A stretch of DNA of 64,000 bases from Flaccisagitta enflata (Eukaryota; Chaetognatha; Sagittoidea; Aphragmophora), in NCBI GenBank assembly GCA_965153355.1, contig OZ231127.1:98146001-98210000 (forward strand), written 5' to 3'. The notes under the pieces are model-generated. The model worked only from the letters and a program-made list of their open reading frames with translations, did not search any database and was not told the origin of the DNA. This document shows positions 49,811-60,726 of the stretch, one piece after another. The stretch's first letter is position 1. Each line of letters opens with the position of its first letter. Made by a program: the position numbers and the translations under genes.

Positions 49811-50050
49811 AGTCGCATGCACGCGACTCTATAACCAGCTCTGTTGGTGGGTCCATAACACGTAGCTTTTTTGTCATTTTACGCCATTTAAAGTCATGTT
49901 GAATTATTTTAAGACATTTTAAGTTACTTTAAGACATTTGAAGTCATTTCCAGTCATTTTGAGTCATTTAAGTCATTTTGTCATTTTTGTTATTTTAGTC
50001 ATTATAAGTCATTATAAGTCATTCTTAAGTCATTCTAATTCATTCTTAGT
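49811..50050. mobile_element. Family P element, right end lost
   Basis: Palindrome variant AGTCGCATGCACGCGACT, short GTTGG run, then degenerate AAGTCATTTT units. Confidence 0.55.
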
Positions 50051-50736
50051 GTAGAGACCGGCATTTTTCCAATATCCCCTACCGCTGGCCAATCAGGCAG
50101 TAAAAATTGTTCTTTTGCCCGCATTTGTCAGACCCTTCCAGCCCCATGACACCTGTGCAATAATTATTGCAACAACATGCCATTTATCAATTTGGCTCCC
50201 TTTGAGCTTCATTGAATTCATATATTTGATCAGGTTTGGCTAGTTTTATGATAATACTAGCCATAACAAGAGAGATAGAGAATTTTCAATCCCTTTTAGA
50301 AGTTGCAAGTTAGAATTATTTAACGCAACTGAGAGGTGGTTGTGTTCAGAATGTTAATTTTTGGGTTACTTTTACACCAACATTTAACCACTATGCTTAT
50401 GAAATCAGACTTGAAATCCAAGATATTATTAAATTACAGCTCAAGATCTAACCAGTGGCGCAATCCGCATGATTTTGTCTATATTCAATCAGATTTAAAA
50501 GAGTCTTCTAAGATATGATTGTGTTTTCTGGTAATTTTGCAGTGCCAACAGAGGTAGATGTTTTTACTGATTTTGTTATATCTTGGCTTTGTTCTGACTT
50601 ATTAGGATGTTATTCATGAGCAAAATGAAGCATTTTTTGAGTACTAATTAATTATGAAAACCATTTTTTTCCATTTTTCTTCAATAAGGTTTGATCATCT
50701 TAAGAAGTTGTTGTAATAATTCTTGCACAAGTGTTA
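50051..50736. other. No recognised features
   Basis: AT-rich; no convincing exon or repeat. Confidence 0.4.
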
Positions 50737-51493
50737 CAGTATGATTTTTTTGAACTGACACGAATGAAAATCTCATATCTCCCAAACGAAAAAAAATATC
50801 AAGATTCCGAAAAAAGCCTTTTATAGCATTTGCTTTGCAGATTTTATATCTTTGAAAAAAAATTATACATCACTCCTATAAAATAGGCCCGCATGTCATC
50901 TGAATCAATTTCTTTATTTCTCAAATAGGGCAAATTTTAAAAGCGTCATTTTCAAAGAGTCATCTTAGATTTATGCTCTTCTTCCATGGATCAAGCCAAA
51001 CTTTTGGGAATGGTCTTAAATGAAAGGAAATTGATTATAGATTTATATTCTGATAATTCCTTGGGCCTGAGTTACCAGTTTTTATCAAAAGATTAAAAAA
51101 CAAGCATTTTTTCCGGAAAATGCATAAAAACACTTATATTTGGCACAGAATATCTTTGATAATTGAACAATGAGTGTGTTTGAATAATATTGAAGGCAAA
51201 TATCATTTAATTCTATGCATTGGAGCTTTATGGATCAAAACCAGGATCAAAAACATCAATTTGTGGTTATTTAAAAAAGGTTTAGGCATGTAAAAGTTGA
51301 ATATTTTTACAAAAACACTGCTTTAGTTTCAAATCATATGATGGCCACACCATTGACATAAAAATCCTATGAAAAGAACAGGAAAAATCTGCAAACCAAG
51401 TTCTATTTGGCGTTTTTTTTCGGATTTGTGATATCTGGTTCCAAAGTGGAGTAATGCGATTTTCATTCGTGTCAGTTCAAAAAAATCATACTG
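50737..51493. mobile_element. TA-flanked MITE with 37-bp identical ends
   Basis: The ends start CAGTATGATTTTTTTGAACT and are identical for about 37 bp; similarity continues inward for roughly 200 bp. TA is at 50735-50736 and 51494-51495. Confidence 0.85.
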
Positions 51494-51495
51494 TA

Positions 51496-52087
51496 CTAGT
51501 CTAGAGAGCCTCAACTAAGATTGCCTGCATGAGCTTGCGTTTTCCTCCCAAACGGGGCCGATACAGCAGGGACCCTTCCTTGACGTCCAAAGTATGTAAA
51601 AATGGTTATTTCAAATATTTTATAAGATAAAAAATGGATAACTGCATACATTTTCTTCTTCTTTGCTTCAGACCTTCCTTCCTATATGGGACAGGCATAT
51701 AACATCGATTTTTGTCACTGGAGGCGCAATTTATCACTCTGCCCAGGGCGTTAAACAAAAGAGTGTGCAGCAGTGAAAATAGGCTTTCATTGCCTGAGAC
51801 ACTGGTGTGCTGGGAAATGAGGCAGATTTGCCTGTTGGAGTAACTAGGGTGATGTGTTGGCTAGCCCTGAGAAGTGTTTCAGTAGTTCCCATTTCAATTT
51901 TTCTCTAAATATTTGGTTAAAGCGTCAAATTGGTCCTGAGCGGCCCTCAAGCGGGGCCCTGCACCCTTCTGATTCATTTTAAGTTATTTTTTGGCTTTTG
52001 TAGTCATTGTATCTTTACATTATTTAAAGTCATCTCAAGTTATTTTAAGTCATTCTCAGTAATTCTAAGCCACATTAGGTCATTTTT
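51496..52087. other. No gene; AAGTCATTTT-like stretch near the end
   Basis: 51970-52085 holds degenerate AAGTCATTTT units leading into a family P palindrome. The rest is unassigned. Confidence 0.4.
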
Positions 52088-52285
52088 AGTCGCGGACACG
52101 CGACTCTACTCCTTGCCGTGTCAGTCGGTCCGTCCGTCGGTAGGTAACATTGTTGAATTGCGAGCGATTTTCGCATTACTGCTCCTGCCCAACCGTCCGC
52201 GACTGGATTGCCGTGTATCCGGCCTTGTTTTTCTGCAAGGTCTGGTTTAAGTCTGGTTTAAGTCTGGTTTAAGTCTGGTAAAAGT
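52088..52285. mobile_element. Compact family P element and AGTCTGGTTTA repeat
   Basis: 52088-52229 is a compact copy (AGTCGCGGACACGCGACT to CCGGCCTTGTT). 52233-52285 holds about five AGTCTGGTTTA units. Confidence 0.65.
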
Positions 52286-52330
52286 CTGGTTTGAAACGAA
52301 AGTGTAATAGTGCTATACTTTCTTATAACG

Positions 52331-52790
52331 CTAACTCTAACCCTAACCTGTGACGCTCATGAGCGGGTACATGTCGCTCACTAAGTGAAACATTAACCCT
52401 AACCTCCAAACCCTAACCCTAACCTCATTATCCAGCCCGACTTCACTTTGGAGGTATGTATTGTGGGTTAGGGTTAGGGTTAGGGTTTGAACCGAAAGCG
52501 AAATAGTGCTATACTTTCTTATAACGCTAACCCTAACCCTAACCCTAACCCATGACGCTCATGAGCGTGTACATGCCGCTCACTTAGTGAAACATTAACC
52601 CTAACCCTAACCCTAACCCTAACCTCCAAACCCTAACCCTAACCTCATTATCCAGCCCTAACCCTAACCCTAACCCTAACCCGAGAAACACAACCCTAAC
52701 CCTAACCCTAACCCGAGAAACATAACCCTAACCCTAACCCTAACCCTAACCCAAAAACATAACCCTAACCCTAACCCTAACCCTAACCCG
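52331..52790. repeat. Telomeric repeat block, mainly CCCTAA
   Basis: CCCTAA runs at 52331-52349, 52393-52430, 52528-52552, 52585-52670 and on to 52790. One TTAGGG run (52465-52487) is in the opposite sense. Short spacers include GACTTCACTTTGGAGGTA and a GCGAAATAGTGCTATACTTT unit that is present at 52295, 52497 and 58650. The main right-hand tract is oriented as at the left end of a chromosome. Confidence 0.85.
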
Positions 52791-52799
52791 TACAACAGA

Positions 52800-53159
52800 A
52801 GTGCATTCGCGGGAATGGGTTTGGTTTCATGCTAACGCCTTCTCTCGCCTAAGGCAACGATAGCGAGCTCACCACCGAGGCGGAGAGAAGCAGTCGGTCA
52901 TCGGTAAAACCCTCGGATGGTCATTTCACCGGTGCCTGCGATCGGCCAATGGCCGAGGTAGTGAGTTTCTTTACTGGCACGCGGGGAAGCGGGTTATTTT
53001 CGGTCAAGACTCGCGCATGGTCACCGAGCCTCTCTTTTCAGCTTCACCCTCGTTTGACCGCTCCCGGTCACTACAACCGCGGGTCAATTTTCAACCACCG
53101 TTGGCCCGAGGAAGCGGCGGTATAAAAGGCAGTCGGCTGCCGAAGTTTCATTCTTCGCC
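52800..53159 (+). promoter_or_regulatory. Putative promoter of the tyrosine-recombinase gene
   Basis: A GC-richer segment ends with TATAAAAGGC at 53121-53130, 30 bp before the ATG at 53160. The spacing suits a very short 5' UTR. Upstream are short inverted CGGTCA/TGACCG words; no known binding sites are identified. Confidence 0.5.
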
Positions 53160-55522
53160 ATGAAACAATTTACCTGTCTGGTCTGCAAACGCCAAGAGCC
53201 GTGTACGTATGAAGGCGAGAATAACTAGTCATCCAAGGATCGCACATGGTCAGCGGTACCCGATGCCCTGCTTGGGGTGACCAAGTAAAGCAGTGGAGTG
53301 AGAGCAGGGCAGCGGCCCCAAAGGGCCGATGTCCTGTAGGACACAGGAGGGAATTTCCATACGTCCTATGGGGGATTATAGCAGGCCTAAGAGGTAATTG
53401 AGGTGGGGTTTGAGGTCTGAGGAGATTTATGCCTAAAGATTAGATTTGAGGTCTGGGGGCAGGCTTTAGGCCATGGGGGCAGATTTGAGTCCTGGAGGGC
53501 CGATTTGAGGCCTAGAATGCTGATTTGAGGTCTGGAGAGCGGATTTGAAGCCTTGAGAGCTGATTTGAGGCTTTAAGAGCTGATTTGAAGCCTGGAGAGC
53601 GGATTTGAGGCCCGGAGAGCTGATTTGAGGCCATGAGAGCTGATTTGAGGGCTTAGAGGGCCTAAATCAGGCCTGAGAGTGAGGATATGAGGCCTCGATG
53701 GCCAACGGGGGGGGGGGACGGACGGACGGACATATGGAAATTCCCCCCTGTGTCCTACAGGACATCGGCCCTTTGGGGCCGCTGCCCAAAAAGCCCACCA
53801 TCCATTTGAACGTTCCTTGGCAGGGCCTTCCGTTAACAGTCACAAGCTCCGGCGAACAGTGCTACCCATGCCCGCGCTGCGAACTCGACGAGAACGGCGA
53901 GTCAAAGATCCGAACATGGACCCAAGCCGAGCTTCGAATTCACAAACGCCTGCGGCAACATTTCACCCGCCACCATCACGGCAAATTAGCCGATTTCTAC
54001 ACGCCCAAGGAGATAGTGAAATTTTATGATGACGCGCGTCGCCTAAGATGCGAATTGATCCACGGCCCCGAGATCGAGCAACGTGAAGAACCGCCAACCA
54101 ATTCATCCAAGGCTGAAAGCCCGGAACCACCACCGAAGCGCGTTTGGAAAATTTCAATGACTCCGTCAACCAACATTACCCTTCCTTCGAACTTTGAAGG
54201 GTGGCTCGCCGGGGAAGTGAGTAAACTCACCGCTAAAACGTATAGCGGAGTGATCCGAATATTTCTCGAATTTCAACGAGCCAAGGGCGCAAAAGGCACC
54301 TTAGCGGATGTTTGGGACTTCGACGCCGTCAAATTATTCTTGGATGAAAAGAAGAGCCAGGCCAAGCCGTCGACCCTCTTTAATTACTTTTTCGCTTTGC
54401 AATCGGCGCAAAAGTTCACTCAGCTTGAAGGGATCGCGGCACCAACAAAGCTCACAACGTTGAAGTTTGACTCTTTGCCGGGCGAAGACGGCTCACTACA
54501 AGGTCATTGCTGCGGAAAAGCGCAAGAGCGGAATTAGTCTTCATCTCGTGAAAGAGAAGATCCTGGACGATCCCGCTCCTCGTACTCACTTCGACAAGCT
54601 CGTTCGTCAAGCTCAACAAGGGTTTTCGCTGACACCATCGGACTATCGCTGGGCGATGGGTTACGCGGCGTTCAACTTGCAGGCGAGTAACTTTAAGCGG
54701 AACGGGAATCTCGCCAAAATCTCGTACGAAACAGCAATCAAGCGCCTCAAGGCTGCGTTGAGGAAGGGCACCTCTTGCGAACTTGAGGTAACCGAAGCGA
54801 CTAAAACGGGCGGAACCGAGGTCTTCTCAGTCATTCATCGTGACCGTATTGAAATCCTTCTTCATTACGGCAAATTCATCCGGGCCAAAACAGCGAGCGG
54901 CCGACAGGACCCCGCTTTCTTTCTCAACAGCGTTGGGAAAAGGATTACCCAACTCGCGCCGTTTATCAAGGCCGTGGCAAAATCGGTCGGCCTACCTTCA
55001 CTCACCATCAAAGATTTGAGGTCTCAAATTGAGACAGAGGCTGCGTTTCGAGGTGATTTAGTCGACCGGGCAGAAATCGCCAGTCATCTAGCTCATACAG
55101 AGGCAACGCGGGATCGTCACTACCTCCTCAACGACCACAGGCGTAGTCGAAAGGCGGCAAAGGAGCTAATTATGCTCTTAGACCGCGCAGAACCCGATGC
55201 TACAATGGACACGGACTCGGACGATGCGCAGGAAAGCGACTTGGATGCAGAAGCCGTAAGAGAATCGATCCCATCAACACCCACGGAGGATGCGGAGCCC
55301 ACGGGGGAATCGAACCCTTCAACGTCCGCGGAAGACAGCACCGAACTACAGGAAAGCTCGCAAATAGATCAAAGTGTCACCGAGGAACCCGCCAAACTAC
55401 CAACAGATGATTCAAGCTCAACGCCTGAAGAAGAGAACTCTTCCGTCAACATCCGTCACCTTCGACGCGGGCGGACCGTGACCTCGGAAATGAGGCCAAA
55501 ACCGAAGAAGAGACGTAGATGA
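53160..55522 (+). pseudogene. Tyrosine recombinase (Crypton-like or other YR element), interrupted
   Basis: The start is at 53160 (MKQFTCLVCKRQEPCTYEG, a CxxC zinc-binding start). A family G element follows at 53225-53793. The frame resumes with CYPCPRCELDE and a His-rich zinc-finger-like part, then a core-binding domain (SKLTAKTYSGVIRIFLEFQ), a +1 frame change near 54470-54537, and the catalytic domain to 55522. Visible catalytic residues: Arg in FKRNGNLAKIS (54698), KDLR (Arg at 55019), His in HLAHTEATRDRHY (55094) and Tyr at 55121. The acidic Ser/Glu-rich tail ends in KPKKRRR, a likely nuclear localisation signal. YR enzymes cut and rejoin DNA through the Tyr; eukaryotic ones belong to Cryptons, DIRS and related transposons. 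No RT is attached, which favours a Crypton-like element. Codon use is GC-richer than most of the window. Confidence 0.75.
53225..53793. mobile_element. Family G element inside the recombinase gene
   Basis: It starts CTAGTCATCCAAGGATCGCA, then GGTCAGCGGTACCCGATGCC, GGGCAGCGGCCCCAAAGGGC, a core of GATTTGAGGCCTGGAGAGC units and a GGACGGAC run, and ends GGGGCCGCTGCCCAAAAA. Its presence splits codons of the recombinase. Confidence 0.8.
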
Positions 55523-55639
55523 TAGCGGTGTTTTTTATTTGTAATAGAACTTGCCTACGTTTGTCCTATCACTGTTTATTTGCCCCATTCAGTCTCGGTC
55601 AAAGCGGTGGAAAGCCGCAGTTTTCGTTTAACGGTCAAT

Positions 55640-56343
55640 TTTTACCATCTTTCGGGTACGGATCTAGTTAGATAACGAGGGTATCGGGTTTTCTCGTTCC
55701 AGTCGAAAGACGGCCATGCACCACCATTTGAGTACGCCAATCCTCGCGGAGTCTGCGCCGGGATTAGGTTCCCGGTGTTGAGTCAAGTTAAGCCCAGAGG
55801 GTAGGGTTCATCCGTCAATTCCTTTAAGTTTCGCATCATTATTGATCGTCACTACATCCCCGTGCCGGGGGTGGGTAATTTGCCTGCCTGCTGCCTTCCT
55901 TTGATGTGGTAGCCGTTTCTCATGCTCCCTCTCCGGAGTAGAACCCTTATTCCCCGCTACCCGTTATCACCATGGTAGGCCGGGCTCCTACTGTCGACAG
56001 TTGATAAGGCAGACATTTATTAGATCAGCCGCCGGCGCAAGGCCACGCGGTCAAGTGGAGTTATCCAGAGTTCAAGGAGGTCGACCGCCACGGTCCAAGA
56101 ACCGCGCTGCATAGGCTGGTCTTGAAGGGATAAAGACGTCGCGACCCTCCCGGGCCCCGACGGCGACAGGCATGTATTAGCTCTAGAATTACCACAGCTA
56201 TCCAAATGTCACGTCCAAAGACGCGACCGAAGATCTAAGGAACCGTAGCTGATTTAACGAGCCGTTCGCGGCTTAGCCATTTGGCGGCATGTGCTGACAC
56301 TTGCATGGCTTAATCTTTGAGACAAGCATATGATCAACCAGGT
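55640..56343 (-). pseudogene. 18S rRNA pseudogene with internal deletions
   Basis: The minus strand starts with ACCTGGTTGATC, the conserved 5' end of eukaryotic 18S rRNA, then CATATGCTTGTCTCAAAGAT, TAATTCTAGAGCTAATACAT, GAGCATGAGAAACGGCTACC and AGGCAGCAGGCAGGCAAATT. Near 55840 it jumps from GTAGTGACGAT to GCGAAACTTAAAGGAATTGA, skipping several hundred bases of the normal central domain. It ends with GGTGGTGCATGGCCGT and degraded sequence. The CTGCCAGTAGT that normally follows the first 12 bases is missing near 56332. It cannot form a normal small subunit. Confidence 0.85.
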
Positions 56344-56685
56344 CGGTCGTAGAAGCGTCGTGGGGGGATCGGGAAGAAAAAAGAAGGAAAAATAGAGCCT
56401 CTGCCAGGTCCCACGAGCGTCACTAGATAGGACCGATACTTGAGCTTATGCCGGCCAACACCGGCAACTACCGCTCCGGACATAGACACGCTGCGGATAG
56501 GCAAGGTAACAGACAGGCAAACATTGGATAAGGGTATGGTCACCACCAACCCCGCCTACTTCGGAGAGCAGGCTACGATCAATCAGTCAACAGGGAGGGG
56601 CAGAGATAGCCGTGAGAGAGAGAGAGATAGAAAGAGGGAGGAATAGAGAGAAACAGAGAGAGGACAAGCAATCCCCCGATCCCAC
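56344..56685 (-). other. Probable 5' external transcribed spacer remnant
   Basis: Upstream of the 18S start on the same strand; contains short GA-rich and purine runs and no ORF of interest. The assignment rests on position only. Confidence 0.35.
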
Positions 56686-56848
56686 ACGAGCTCTTTAACT
56701 GCAGAATTACCGTTGCTGCCTTGACGGACTCGCATTGTTACCGATCGTCACTACCTCCTCGCGCTGGAAGTAGGTAATTTGCGTGCCTGCTGCCTTCCTT
56801 GGATGTGGCTGCGGTTTCTCATGCTCCCTCTCGGTCGCAGGGACCGCG
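56686..56848 (-). pseudogene. Second 18S rRNA fragment with a different deletion
   Basis: The minus strand reads GAGAGGGAGCATGAGAAACC, AAGGAAGGCAGCAGGC and GAGGTAGTGACGATCGGTAA, then jumps to GGCAGCAACGGTAATTC and GCAGTTAAAGAGCTCGT. The normal sequence between these parts is missing. The breakpoints differ from those of the 55640-56343 copy. Confidence 0.75.
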
Positions 56849-57610
56849 TCGCTGCCCCTCGCAAAAAAAACGGGGCGGGGTCACATCACCATCACCCTGG
56901 CCGCCTGCACAAGGGTGCTAGCCGGGACCCAGGAGAAGCGACAGGTCCATCGCGAGCCAATTTGACGTGCGGCGACTCCCCGTGCTGCCAGCGAGGAATC
57001 GGGTTTCGGGTCTGAGAAAGCCCGTCGCGTTGTTTTCATAGCCTCAGCCGTGAGGCTCGCGTATATGCCTCTCCCGATGGATGGATCAATCCAGGTCGCC
57101 CCATCGACGGTCGCTCGTAGTGTCGAGGCTCGGTCCCGTCGCCAACCGATCCCCGCTGATTTTTCGCCCCTACGGTGCTGGTCGCGCTAGATGGCGGTGC
57201 ATCGTCGCGGACCGAAGAAGCCCATCGCGCTGCCTCTCCTACCCTCGGTCTCTCGTAGTGTCGAGGCTTGGTCCCGTCGCCAACCGATCCCCGCTGATTT
57301 TTCGCCCCTACGGTGCTGGTCGTGAACAATGGCGGTGCATCGTCGTGGATGGAAGAAGCCCATTGCGCTGCCTTTCATACCCTCGGCCAGGAAGCCCACT
57401 TCACTGCCCCTCCCGGAGAAAGGACGGGGCCGGGTCGTGTCGCCATCACCGGAGCCGCTTGGACAAGGGTGCTAGCCGGGACCCGCGGGTACCGGTGAGA
57501 CCGTCCGATGGTCTCTCTGGGCGGAAGGGAGGTCGCGGCGAATCCACCGGACCCGCCACACCAGGCGAGCCGAGGCCTCCCCTACCCAGTAAGGGAATTC
57601 CACGTGACAA
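56849..57610 (-). repeat. rDNA spacer-like repeats
   Basis: A block including CGTAGTGTCGAGGCT and ACCGATCCCCGCTGATTTTT occurs twice with a 140-bp period (57115 and 57255). A longer block ending AAGGGTGCTAGCCGGGACCC occurs at about 56840-56931 and 57395-57486. This resembles intergenic-spacer subrepeats. ORFs here are not convincing. Confidence 0.6.
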
Positions 57611-57802
57611 GAGGGGCTAGCGGGGTTGAAATCCATTATGAAGCAATTTGGCTTCTGGGTGATATTGACAGGTCAATTTGACAAAAAGTCCCTTATATAT
57701 GTATCTCTATACATTATAAAGGCTATATAGAGCAAATTGGCCTGCCTATCTGACCAACAAATGAAATCGCTTTAACATGGATTTCAACCCCGCTAGCCCC
57801 TC
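57611..57802. mobile_element. 192-bp hairpin element next to the telomeric array
   Basis: GAGGGGCTAGCGGGGTTGAA plus ATCCAT at 57611-57636 is matched perfectly by its complement at 57777-57802 (26 bp). Weaker pairing continues inward. Confidence 0.65.
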
Positions 57803-57846
57803 TTTTAACCCGGATCAAAAACGGGATCCCTTTATTTTCTATATAA

Positions 57847-58703
57847 ATTAGGGTTAGGGTTAGGGTTTGACTCACTTTGGAGGTACGTCCTTCTGAAACG
57901 AGTAAAAATGGGTTAGGGTTAGGGTTAGACTTCACTTTGGAGGTACATGTTGCGGGTTAGGGTTAGGGTTAGGGTTAGGGTTAGGGTTTGACTTCACTTT
58001 TGAGGTACGTCCTTCTGAAACGAGTAAAAATGGGTTAGGGTTAGGGTTAGGGTTAGGGTTAGACTTCACTTTGGAGGTACATGTTGCGGGTTAGGGTTAG
58101 GGTTAGGGTTTGACTTCACTTTTGAGGTACGTCCTTCTGAAACGAGTAAAAATGGGTTAGGGTTGGGGTTAGACTTCACTTTGGAGGTACATGTTGCGGG
58201 TTAGGGTTAGGGTTAGGGTTTGACTTCACTTTTGAGGTACGTCCTTCTGAAACGAGTAAAAATGGGTTAGGGTTAGGGTTAGACTTCACTTTGGAGGTAC
58301 ATGTTGCGGGTTAGGGTTAGGGTTAGGGTTAGGGTTAGACTTCACTTTGGAGGTACATGTTGCGGGTTAGGGTTAGGGTTAGGGTTAGGGTTAGACTTCA
58401 CTTTGGAGGTACATGTTGCGGGTTAGGGTTAGGGTTAGGGTTAGGGTTAGACTTCACTTTGGAGGTACATGTTGCGGGTTAGGGTAAGGGTTAGGGTTGG
58501 ACTTCACTTTGGAGGTATATGTTGCGGGTTAGGGTTAGGGTTAGGGTTAGGGTTAGGGTTGGATAAAAGGGTTAGGGTTAGGGTTGCGGGTTAGGGTTAG
58601 GGTTTGGGTTAACCCTAACCCGTTGAGGTTTGTGAATGGGTTTGAACCGAAAGCGAAATAGTGCTATACTTTCTTATAACGCTAACCCTAACCCTAACCC
58701 TAA
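57847..58703. repeat. Telomeric TTAGGG array with subtelomeric spacers
   Basis: TTAGGG runs of 2-6 units alternate with GACTTCACTTT(G/T)GAGGTAC. Each spacer continues either as GTCCTTCTGAAACGAGTAAA plus AATGGG or as ATGTTGCGGG; about 12 spacers to 58560. At 58606-58621 the sense flips (GGGTTAACCCTAACCC), and a CCCTAA run lies at 58684-58703 after the unit shared with 52295 and 52497. Confidence 0.9.
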
Positions 58704-60207
58704 CCCATGACGTGTGGCCTTCCTAGGCCTGGTATTTAGCATGTAACACTTTTCTCTATGTATAATGTTACGGATTCGGTTCCCAAGTATGAACGGATTA
58801 TTGCTGGCAATTTGAAGTGTCAGATTTTAGATAGCAGATTCATCATTTTGCTCCTAGAGCCTACTTCTTGTTATTGGATGTAACACCTTTCTCTTTTTAT
58901 ATCGTTACTAATATCGGACATCCGTTTACGCACCGGATTATTACCGGCAATTTAGCAGACAGGATTCAAGCACCCTTTTTTGGATTCCTTCCAGCCAATG
59001 AGAGCGCCTCCTGGCTGGACATCTATCCAATCGCGTCTTAGCTTATGGGATGATGTAAGTTCCTTCCGGAACATTCCAAAATAGGATTGAAGCTTCCTTT
59101 TCTGTAAATTCTTTGGCCAATCAGGGATCACTTCCTGTTCTCCGGATCCCTTAAAAGAAGGAGGCTTACCTTCCTTCTTCAGTTCTATTCTCCTTGGTTG
59201 CTTGTGTAGCAGTTGGCCACAACTTCGTGTGAAGAGGTGTAGACTTTTGTATTGTCTCCTATACTCATATATATAGAGCAGACTTGTCTCTTGAGAGATA
59301 ACCTTGTTATCCACACTGGTGAGCCCTTCCTTAAGGACTGTAAATCCAACCTGGTTGAGTGTGTAGTGGCTGACCACACCTCCAGGCCCTCTTATGGTGC
59401 ATACCATACCCCTTGAGTGGAACCCGGTGTGGGGCGGCGCGGGCCAAACCATAGTAGATTGTGATAAGCCGGTAGTACCTCACCCCGAGGCAGCCTATGC
59501 CATGTCCTTGCTGGAATCTTTATGGAAGTCTGACTAGTAGCAAAGGGGTCATTCCCTTGGTCAATGCCTCTGAAGCATGCTTCAGAGGGCTCCCCATAAA
59601 GGATTCACTTGGGCAAAAATCAGGCATTGTGACAGCTGGGGGTCACATCTTACTGGTTTCCAGAACATTTGGACCAAGTGGAGTGGTTGGCAGCCATACC
59701 CTCTTAAGGGTTCACTGGCATAAGATTCCATATTTTTTAGCTCTCCTTTGGTACCATACTGTCGGACCAGTATCAAGGTCAGTCTGTGTGGTGGTTCACA
59801 CATTATATATCCATAAGCTGTGCCTGCGGTCTTGTCTGTCTGTCAAGACCAAAGGACCCCCAAGGTTATGCACAAGTCCTGGAGTCTGACCAGGCACCCT
59901 AACTTTGATTTCCATTGGGTATTGACTGACTTAACTGACTTTAACCCACACACATATGCACCCGAAATCTAAGCTGCATTACATTGAGTTTCTCTACCAT
60001 AGGCACTGGCATATGTCCGGGCCAAACTGCATCATCTTTCTTCTCGACGTATCTACAAAAAAATTAAGGCCATCACTTTTCTGATCTTTCTTGGCCACGT
60101 CGAAGATCAAACAACCCAGGAGGGTTGTCCAATTGAAGCTCATCTCTCTCCATCAACTCCCAACAAGAATCAACCGCAATTCCTAAACTCTTCAACGAAT
60201 CAAGACT
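58704..60207. other. No recognised gene; possible older LTR remnant
   Basis: 58738-58855 and 58859-58970 are tandem copies (ATGTAACAC, then GGATTATT and GGCAATTT words). 58767-59318 runs TGTTACGG to CACA and is followed by CTGGTGAGCCC, which resembles an LTR/primer-binding-site junction, but no second LTR is seen. ORFs on either strand here match nothing I know. Confidence 0.35.
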
Positions 60208-60726
60208 TGTTGGGATATCAACGGAACCGCAAGACTGAGTACTATCCGTTCCGCATCATACTTTCGACTCTCGACCAATCAGAGAGCAGCAGCAAGCCAA
60301 AACACGAAATTACTCCCTCTTCATACGCTTTTTCCGCCGTAGCGGCCGCACGAAGCGGGCTACCAATTCGAAAGTTCACCGCAACTGAGGTTATTGACCT
60401 TTCCGCTCATTTTGAGATGCAACTCGACCCACTTCCACGCAACGGTTCAAGAACGGTGGCCCTCCGACGCTTCGAAAACCTTTAAACGGCCGTAACTCCT
60501 AAACGGTTCATCGCACAGCGCCCCGTTTTCTCCGGCGCACATAAACCCAAGCGTCCCGCATCTTTTGAGACCCAAGTCAACATACCTGCGCCAAGCCGTT
60601 CGCAAGTTCTAATGTTACGCAGCGCCAGCGATGCCGGCGCCACCGGTTCCAGACCGCGAATAAGCCCCGGGGTTCAGCGGGCGTCGTAGGAGGATCTCGG
60701 TGCAGGCACCCGCACCTGCTCCAACA
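60208..60726 (+). repeat. Possible 5' LTR of the Gypsy element
   Basis: It begins TGTTGGGATATC and ends CTGCTCCAACA. It is followed by GGTGAGCCGAG, a fair match to the tRNA-Trp primer-binding site (GGTGACCCCGACGTG) used by CsRN1/Kabuki-type elements. gag starts 160 bp later, a usual distance. The 3' LTR is outside the window, so this is unproven. Confidence 0.35.

Noticed and set aside
53160-55522. A bacterial or phage integrase contaminant.
   Set aside because: It has a TATA box, a eukaryotic nuclear signal and an insertion of a repeat family that is found throughout the window.
56779-57620. Several ORFs of 60-179 codons on both strands.
   Set aside because: They lie in rDNA fragments and spacer repeats of high GC; overlapping frames are open on both strands and none resembles a protein family.
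58952-59452. A 166-codon minus-strand ORF.
   Set aside because: No recognisable domain, and it overlaps LTR-like sequence.
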